A stretch of 6,359 bases of DNA from an uncultured Flavobacteriales bacterium (GTDB taxonomy: Bacteria > Bacteroidota > Bacteroidia > CAIKAF01), in assembly GCA_937925455.1 (NCBI GenBank), contig CALEWF010000254.1, positions 1-6,359 of the forward strand, written 5' to 3'. The position numbers and the translations under genes were made by a program. The first letter of the stretch is position 1. Each line of letters begins with the position of its first letter. A model generated the notes under the pieces. The model saw nothing but the letters and a program-made list of their open reading frames with translations, did no database searches and was not told the DNA's origin. Of this stretch, positions 1-5,036 are shown piece after piece.

Positions 1-15
1 CGCACAATCTATTGG

Positions 16-182
16 GTTGTAATTACCTTTCAAATAGAAGCTGTTAACAGCAAAATAAATAATACTTCTTTAAACATGTTAGTTGTAATTACCTTTCAAA
101 TAGAAGCTGTTAACAGCGAAAAAACAATTATTAACTTGACCCCACAGTTGTAATTACCTTTCAAATAGAAGCTGTTAACAGC
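16..182. CRISPR. CRISPR array, three perfect 36-nt repeats and two spacers
   Basis: Three identical 36-nt repeats lie at 16-51, 82-117 and 147-182. On the plus strand each begins GTTGTAATTACC and ends GCTGTTAACAGC, with a CTTTCAAATAGAA core between. Two AT-rich spacers of 30 nt (52-81) and 29 nt (118-146) separate them. The 15 nt at 1-15 could be part of another spacer or of flanking sequence, so the array may continue to the left. The last 12 nt of the repeat are a perfect palindrome. Orientation is unresolved. Read on the minus strand, the repeat ends ATTACAAC, which resembles the ATTGAAAC-type 5' handle of many crRNAs and matches the direction of the csm genes. The decayed repeat on the right, however, suggests that the leader-distal end is at the csm6 side, which would favour plus-strand transcription. 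The array presumably supplies guides to the adjacent Csm complex. Confidence 0.97.
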
Positions 183-207
183 AGAATAAATAAATCTTTC
201 TTAAAAT

Positions 208-242
208 CAAGTAATTATGTGGTTTTTGGGGCTGTTAAATTT
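208..242. repeat. Decayed terminal CRISPR repeat overlapping the csm6 stop codon
   Basis: Two blocks of the repeat survive exactly: GTAATTA at 211-217 (repeat positions 4-10) and GCTGTTAA at 231-238 (repeat positions 25-32). They are 13 nt apart, against 14 nt in the intact repeat, and the middle and outer ends have diverged. The GTAATTA block recurs at 19, 85, 150 and 211, so this copy sits almost in register with the array; the implied last spacer is about 25 nt. Degenerate repeats are typical of the leader-distal end of arrays. The csm6 stop codon at 235-237 and its last two sense codons fall inside this remnant. Confidence 0.75.
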
Positions 243-1659
243 TCTCATATTTCAAAGAACGTTCAATCATATCTTTTATTTTTTTATTTATAATGCAATA
301 TGGATTGTCGGCATCGGTTGTTTCCAACAGTTCTTTTAGCTTGTTAAAGAAATCATCAATTTGTAGTGGTTTTATCTTTTCTTCTATTTCTTTTTTCGTT
401 ACTGCTTTAAAATTATGTGCTGCAATGCTTTGATTGCGCAAACCTGATAAATTTTCGATCGTTTCCAGAAATTCAAATTTATCGCTATCAAACTCTTTTT
501 TATTCCTAAAAAATTCAAGAATTCTTTTTAGTAGCAGCGTGCTGGGATTATCCTCATCATATTTTAATTGGATTTCTTTTTTATTTACCTTTAATGGTTG
601 ATCTAAAAATGCTTGGAGTTCTGGTATTTTTTTTAATACCGGTAAAAAATTTTCTTTCCAATTATGAGATTCGTAATCTATCTTCAAAAGTTTCTTTACT
701 TGTAAGCTTAAATAGGCTTCGTACAAGCGAAATATACGCGACAGAAAGTCAACATAATTTTCCTGTTGAAATTTAATACACAAATTAAAATACAGCTCTT
801 TTAAATAAGCTTCCGGATTGTTTTTATCAAAATCCAATTTTTTTATTGGCTCATCGTTTGCAATTTTTATATCATCCAAGAGTTGATTGCATTTTTTAAA
901 GTTAAACGCCAAACGATGATGGGCATACTCGGCTAATTGTCGTATTTTTTTATGTATAACATTAAGCTGTGTAATTGCTGCATAATCGTATCGGTGAGCA
1001 AATTTTTCGGCAAGGTGCAGGTTTTGAGCCAAAAGAAATCGCGAAAATGATTTTATTTCAATTACGCTGGAATTGCTTTCGTTTACTTGCAATTCGGGTT
1101 TCAACTTTTCAGGATAGAGATACATGCAGGTAAGGCGCAGGGCATTGTTCAGGGCATCAATACCACCTACCAGGTGCAGGTATAATTCGTTTGCTTCTTC
1201 AAGTTTATTTAGCGGGTATTGATTAAAATTTTTTGCAAAGTAGCCATACATGCTGTCAAGCCGTATGACATCGCTGGATCTGACATTAAAAATTTCAATT
1301 TTCGGGTATTGTTTAGCATAATGCTGCATGATCCATTTTTGGGCAATTTCGGCAAAATACAAGGTATCATTAGGATGTTCTTCCGGTTGATTAGTGGCTA
1401 CTAAAATAAGTTCATCGGCCGATTGCAGGTGTTTTAAGGTAGGTTCTAAAATAGGTAAGCTAAGGTAAGATTTTACATGATCGAAATTTTCATAAATAAT
1501 CTTGCCGGCGCAGCGTGCCTGGTATAAGGTGATGCTGTTTGTATCATTTTTATTAGGTAAAAAGCTTTCTAATGCTTCAATTTTTTTATCGGAGGTAAGA
1601 TATTCTTTTTTTAATTGAATATCGCGTGTGCCAATGGTTGCAATAATTACTTTATTCAT
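235..1659 (-). CDS. csm6: Csm6, CARF-HEPN ribonuclease activated by cyclic oligoadenylate
   Basis: This 474-residue protein is the ancillary RNase of type III-A systems. It is not part of the Csm complex. Family members bind cyclic oligoadenylate made by Cas10 and then cut RNA non-specifically. The N-terminal part looks like a CARF domain: a first beta strand and loop at residues 4-15 (VIIATIGTRDIQ) and a glycine-containing ligand-pocket segment at 163-175 (LVGGIDALNNALR). A long helical part follows from about residue 215. Near the C-terminus, LRNQSIAAH at 407-415 supplies the HEPN motif R408-x6-H415. Length is typical of the family. The ATG at 1657-1659 overlaps the csm5 TGA stop, which fixes the start and suggests translational coupling. 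No Shine-Dalgarno is seen; the upstream sequence is A-rich. The TAA stop lies inside a decayed CRISPR repeat. Whether the activator is cA4 or cA6 cannot be told from the sequence by eye. Confidence 0.92.
   Translation of the reverse strand: MNKVIIATIGTRDIQLKKEYLTSDKKIEALESFLPNKNDTNSITLYQARCAGKIIYENFDHVKSYLSLPILEPTLKHLQSADELILVATNQPEEHPNDTLYFAEIAQKWIMQHYAKQYPKIEIFNVRSSDVIRLDSMYGYFAKNFNQYPLNKLEEANELYLHLVGGIDALNNALRLTCMYLYPEKLKPELQVNESNSSVIEIKSFSRFLLAQNLHLAEKFAHRYDYAAITQLNVIHKKIRQLAEYAHHRLAFNFKKCNQLLDDIKIANDEPIKKLDFDKNNPEAYLKELYFNLCIKFQQENYVDFLSRIFRLYEAYLSLQVKKLLKIDYESHNWKENFLPVLKKIPELQAFLDQPLKVNKKEIQLKYDEDNPSTLLLKRILEFFRNKKEFDSDKFEFLETIENLSGLRNQSIAAHNFKAVTKKEIEEKIKPLQIDDFFNKLKELLETTDADNPYCIINKKIKDMIERSLKYEKI
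1656..1659 (-). other. ATGA stop-start overlap between csm5 and csm6
   Basis: On the minus strand these four bases read ATGA. The ATG starts csm6 and the TGA ends csm5, in a different frame. Such overlaps usually allow termination-reinitiation. Here this would tie synthesis of the Csm6 RNase to that of the Csm5 subunit, in the absence of a visible Shine-Dalgarno motif. Confidence 0.9.
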
Positions 1660-2816
1660 ATCTTATTTTTATTTAAACGTAAATGTACAAATCCTAATGG
1701 AGTGCCATCGGCTAAAAATCGGCGCGTTTTGGGATATATTTCATTCTCAATGGCTCTTAATTTTTTCCGGATCGAACGCTTTATTTCGTTATTTACAAAA
1801 TTTTCTTCCAGCCAGTCGCCCGTCATGTTTAAATATCCGGTTGCAAAGCCTATTCGCAAATAGCATTCGTTTTCGCCGGCTTGTTTTATTGTTTTATGCA
1901 AAGTGTTTAATTGGGTAACATAGGATTCCAGTATATCATCATCATACTGTTTAATCAGATTAATTTCGTTTTCAAGCAGTCGTAACGTGTGATTGTTTAA
2001 TACCTTAAACAGCGATTGGTCTAAATATTTTAAATGTTGGGTTGGGTATTTTTCTTTAATTTTATTTGTCAATTTGTTTTGCTTTTCAATATGTTTTAAT
2101 AATTCTATTTCGCCGGGTACCTGAATTCTGCAGGTAGCACTTTGGTTGGCGCTAATACATTCTACCTGTTGAATGGTGTTAGGTTTTCCTTTTACATTAA
2201 ATTGCCAGTCAGCGCCTTTTTTGTTGGCTATATTCACTTCGCACAGGGTAGTTTTTTCAAATAAAGCATCGCCCACACGTAAAAATTTCATCAGGTTTAA
2301 TTGGATTTCACCCAGTGCTTTTTCCAACAGTATTTTGTCATTTATTTTATATTGGGGCTTTTCACTTTTAGTCTTCTTTGATAAATCAAAAATATTTGCT
2401 ATATTGTTGAATATCTCATCTTTCCAAATTATTTTTAAAAAGATGGCTGTGCGAATGGCGCCCTTGATGCTGCTTCCGGGAATCATGGCTTTGCCGTTTC
2501 CGCTATGAATTTGTAGAAAAACATCTTGTTGTTTAAGGGCTCTTTTGTGCATTAAAGGTATGCTGCGCAGGGCTACATCGGTAGGTTTTACATCGGGTTT
2601 ACTTGCTTTTAGTGTAGGCATTAAATCCTGATTTTTTTCAACCGCTTCGGTCCATCTATCTATGTTTTTATAGCCTACAATCTGAAATATTTTTTCAAAG
2701 TCGGCTATATGAATAGCCTGATGCGTTTCGTCTTCAAAAAAATCGAGTTTATTAAAAACCTTTACACCCGAACCAATGTGCACAGGGGTTATGGTATGAA
2801 TAGTAATTTCAGGCAT
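1656..2816 (-). CDS. csm5: Csm5, RAMP (Cas7-like) subunit at the head of the type III-A complex
   Basis: Csm5 is the Cas7-like subunit that caps the Csm3 filament near the crRNA 3' end and is needed for crRNA maturation in studied systems. The 386 residues show the family signatures in order: TITPVHIGSG at 8-17 on the first RAMP strand, MIPGSSIKGAIRTAIF at 111-126 (the conserved PGSS-KG-R segment shared with Csm3), FLRVGDALF at 178-186, and YPKTRRFLADGTPLGFVHL near the C-terminus (361-379). A charged, lysine-rich helical insert lies around 235-310. The start is the ATG at 2814-2816, 13 nt after the csm4 stop. The TGA stop overlaps the csm6 ATG by 4 nt. It has no recognisable nuclease motif, as expected for Csm5. 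Confidence 0.94.
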   Translation of the reverse strand: MPEITIHTITPVHIGSGVKVFNKLDFFEDETHQAIHIADFEKIFQIVGYKNIDRWTEAVEKNQDLMPTLKASKPDVKPTDVALRSIPLMHKRALKQQDVFLQIHSGNGKAMIPGSSIKGAIRTAIFLKIIWKDEIFNNIANIFDLSKKTKSEKPQYKINDKILLEKALGEIQLNLMKFLRVGDALFEKTTLCEVNIANKKGADWQFNVKGKPNTIQQVECISANQSATCRIQVPGEIELLKHIEKQNKLTNKIKEKYPTQHLKYLDQSLFKVLNNHTLRLLENEINLIKQYDDDILESYVTQLNTLHKTIKQAGENECYLRIGFATGYLNMTGDWLEENFVNNEIKRSIRKKLRAIENEIYPKTRRFLADGTPLGFVHLRLNKNKI

Positions 2817-2829
2817 AGTGTTAAAATAA

Positions 2830-3834
2830 TTACTTTAAAAAAGGTATAAATACAGATTGTCCGCATCTCCAAATCGGATGACTGGTATCACCAGGAGCAA
2901 TGTTTACTTGTTTTCCTTTTAACGGAGTTGGAACAACAAAGGCAGAGCCTTCGCTAAACATGTAAATGCTTTTTTTACGTTTGGCAAACAACCCTTTATG
3001 CGCCGTGTGTGTAATGTATCCTCCACGTTTTACAAGTTCGTACGAAGCCTCGTTTGCGGTAATTTCCATTGCCTCATCGTGTGTAGGACAAAACAGCGAT
3101 AAATTAATCAATCCATCTACTTTATCAGGAATATTCAGGCTTAAACCATCATTAATTATTTGATAAGAAAAGGTGCCGTATCCGTGTGTTTTGTCGCCTC
3201 CAATACCATTGTCGGCCATAAGTTTTAAGGCGGCTTCAAAGGTGTTGGTCAAAACCCCTTTTTCGAGTATAAAATACAATCCCGCTTGCGGATGAAACTG
3301 AATTAATTCAATGAAATAAGGAGTACTTTCTCTTGCATAAATTCCGTTTTCATCGTATTCGTTAATGGTTACTTTTTGAAATGGGGTTTTGGAATAAATT
3401 TTACATTCAATGCGGTGTGAAAGCGTTAAAAATTTGCCATGGTTACTTAAATTGTCTTCACATATAGGTGTTGGTTGATTGAATATTATTTTTTCAAAAG
3501 CATCTTTGTCAACAAATCGAATGTTCTTTAATTTTTTATTGGCAACACTCTCATTGTTCTGGACGTTAAATTCAAAAGGAAGTTTTAAGAATGGCTTGGG
3601 GAAAAACAGCGTAGTATCAAAAAACGGAAAGGCACTGCTGATACCGCTGAACGATTGGCGTAATTTGTCTGTTTCAGAACTATCGTATAATTGAATGGCA
3701 TTAACCAGCAATGCAGCCTTTAAGGTATCGGAATGTAAATAATCGAAATTATGTACATGCTCACCTTTACCATTGCTCAATTGAATCCCTTTGGGGAAAT
3801 AGAGTTTAACGATATCAAAATTTTTGGTCATCAT
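2830..3834 (-). CDS. csm4: Csm4, Cas5-like RAMP subunit of the type III-A complex
   Basis: Csm4 sits at the base of the Csm complex, contacts Cas10 and grips the 5' handle of the crRNA. The 334-residue product has the classic motifs: HSDTLKAALL at 34-43, SSAFPFFDTTLFFPKPF at 66-82, the glycine-rich loop GIGGDKTHGYGTF at 210-222, and a C-terminal HPIWRCGQSVFIPFL at 319-333, which corresponds to the conserved HP-[IW]-R-G ending of Csm4 proteins. Two ATG codons are adjacent, at 3832-3834 and 3829-3831, and either could be used. The first lies 2 nt after the csm3 stop. The gene ends in TAA. It has no catalytic motif and is taken to be structural. Confidence 0.94.
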   Translation of the reverse strand: MMTKNFDIVKLYFPKGIQLSNGKGEHVHNFDYLHSDTLKAALLVNAIQLYDSSETDKLRQSFSGISSAFPFFDTTLFFPKPFLKLPFEFNVQNNESVANKKLKNIRFVDKDAFEKIIFNQPTPICEDNLSNHGKFLTLSHRIECKIYSKTPFQKVTINEYDENGIYARESTPYFIELIQFHPQAGLYFILEKGVLTNTFEAALKLMADNGIGGDKTHGYGTFSYQIINDGLSLNIPDKVDGLINLSLFCPTHDEAMEITANEASYELVKRGGYITHTAHKGLFAKRKKSIYMFSEGSAFVVPTPLKGKQVNIAPGDTSHPIWRCGQSVFIPFLK

Positions 3835-3836
3835 AC

Positions 3837-4541
3837 TTATCGTAATTCGCTGGGCAATTCAATAATGTACTCTTTTTCTTCTTCTTCATTTTTATAAAAT
3901 CCGGCGGAACGCTCTTTAATGGCATGAATTGAAAATTTTACCTGTCCGCTTCCCCGGCTGCCTGCACCGCCCAGATAGTCGTTTTGCACCAAACGCAGAC
4001 CCGAAATTGTATCGTTGATCAATTGATTTTCATCATCGCCTACAAAAATGTTTAAAACAATATAGAGCTTAAAGCGAGCTCCTGCGGGTACACGTTCAAT
4101 AGTTCGAGGCACTGCTGCTGAGGTAATCCGGTCAATAACTACTTCTGTTTTCGATTCGGTGTAGGGTAAATCGGTATTGATAAAATCTTTTTCATCGTTT
4201 AATAATTCACCATCAAATACCATGATGCGCGATGGGCGTTGTTTATCATCACCACCGGATGAACCAAATAATTTACACGCATTGGTATTTGGATCATCAG
4301 AAGGTCCATTTATTACTTTTCCCATAGTTTTATTTCCGATAGTTCCATCCCGTAGCTCGATAAGCGAACGCATTTTACCCTTTAAAGAGCTGCCGGGGAT
4401 GTAGGGCTTGTTGTTTAAGGGGTTGCGAATTACAGGGCTATCCACTCCCCCAATAGCCATTGCGGTAGCGGTACCGCCAATTTTCAAACCGGTAACTGCC
4501 ATAGTTTCGCCGGTAATAATCAGTTTTTTTACAAGTTTCAT
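3837..4541 (-). CDS. csm3: Csm3, backbone RAMP subunit and target-RNA endonuclease
   Basis: Csm3 is the Cas7-like subunit that polymerises along the crRNA and cuts bound target RNA at 6-nt intervals. The 234-residue product is of normal family length. IGGVDSPVIRNP at 30-41 contains D34, which matches the catalytic aspartate known from studied Csm3 proteins, so slicing is probably retained. The PYIPGSSLKGKMRS segment (46-59) is the crRNA-binding RAMP signature. A second conserved region, TEVVIDRITSAAVPRTIERVPAG at 132-154, and the glycine-rich loop GGAGSRGSGQVKF at 191-203 complete the fold. The C-terminus has an acidic run (NEEEEKE, 218-224). The ATG at 4539-4541 follows the csm2 stop by 32 nt, the longest gap in the operon. 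A seven-A run covers codons 5-6. Confidence 0.96.
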   Translation of the reverse strand: MKLVKKLIITGETMAVTGLKIGGTATAMAIGGVDSPVIRNPLNNKPYIPGSSLKGKMRSLIELRDGTIGNKTMGKVINGPSDDPNTNACKLFGSSGGDDKQRPSRIMVFDGELLNDEKDFINTDLPYTESKTEVVIDRITSAAVPRTIERVPAGARFKLYIVLNIFVGDDENQLINDTISGLRLVQNDYLGGAGSRGSGQVKFSIHAIKERSAGFYKNEEEEKEYIIELPSELR

Positions 4542-4573
4542 ATTGCTTATTTTGTATATTGGAACAATTGTTT

Positions 4574-5029
4574 TTAATTACTTCTTCCTCCGTATGCTTT
4601 ATGATAAGCCAGAATGGCTTCCAGAAAATCAATATAGTTTTTAAAGGATTGTTCTAATTGGCTTTCATCGCTTATCACAGCCTCATAGGCTTTATCCATT
4701 ACCTCTTTAAATTTGGTTGTTTGTTTTTTTTCAGCCCGTTTAGCCAAGTAAGCGAGTTTGGGTTTAAGCATGTAAAATGCGCTTTTTTCCTTGCTTATTC
4801 CTTTCAGTTGGATTCGCTTTACTTCCCCGAAGAAATTTCGTATTTGCGAGGTAGTCATTCCATGTGCCAGATATTCACCAAAATTTTCGCAAAATGAAAT
4901 GGTATTGTTATCGAATCCATTTTTTATCCATTCGGGTCTAAATTCAGAAACATAGTCGTTTGAAGATTCTCTGTTTCTGTCTTTGTTTCTGTCTTTGTTT
5001 CTGCTATCAAAATTTTTGTTGTAATTCAT
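4574..5029 (-). CDS. csm2: Csm2, small subunit of the type III-A complex
   Basis: Csm2 is the small alpha-helical subunit that lines the belly of the Csm complex along the crRNA-target duplex. I start it at the ATG at 5027-5029, giving 151 residues, 7 nt after the cas10 stop. An in-frame TTG at 5081-5083 would add 18 residues overlapping cas10 and is less likely. From the chosen start, residues 10-21 are a charged, low-complexity RNKDRNKDRNRE stretch encoded by a 12-bp tandem repeat. The folded part begins around residue 29. TSQIRNFFGEVKRIQ at 60-74 is the family hallmark (TSQ-[IL]-R), followed by basic helices and a C-terminal FLEAILAYHKAYGG. Csm2 proteins diverge strongly, so the call rests on the TSQIR motif, the size and the position between cas10 and csm3. 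Confidence 0.9.
   Translation of the reverse strand: MNYNKNFDSRNKDRNKDRNRESSNDYVSEFRPEWIKNGFDNNTISFCENFGEYLAHGMTTSQIRNFFGEVKRIQLKGISKEKSAFYMLKPKLAYLAKRAEKKQTTKFKEVMDKAYEAVISDESQLEQSFKNYIDFLEAILAYHKAYGGRSN
4965..5003 (-). repeat. In-frame 12-bp tandem repeat near the 5' end of csm2
   Basis: On the plus strand, CTGTCTTTGTTT occurs twice in succession (4977-4988 and 4989-5000). A diverged partial copy lies before it (4965-4976) and the start of another after it. On the minus strand this encodes the repeated RNKD residues of the Csm2 N-terminus. The unit is a multiple of three, so gain or loss of a copy would keep the frame and only change the length of a charged N-terminal tail. Confidence 0.85.
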
Positions 5030-5036
5030 AAGTGCG

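Noticed and set aside
16..182. Promoter-like TATTTG within the repeat on the minus strand
   Set aside because: It only partly fits the Bacteroidota -7 motif TAnnTTTG, and no matching -33 TTTG was found at the right distance. It is better explained as part of the repeat.
183..234. Rho-independent terminator or tRNA/sRNA gene after csm6
   Set aside because: The stretch is AT-rich, forms no GC-rich stem with a T run on either strand, and is better explained as a spacer-like segment plus a decayed repeat.
4438..4632. A 64-codon minus-strand frame spanning the csm2-csm3 junction
   Set aside because: It overlaps the csm2 end and the conserved start of csm3 in another frame. Its sequence shows no known motif, while both overlapped genes are clear.
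594..4897. Many plus-strand open frames of 60-111 codons across the csm genes
   Set aside because: All lie antisense to well-supported Csm genes with recognisable motifs. Their translations show no family features, and AT-rich minus-strand genes often leave such shadows.
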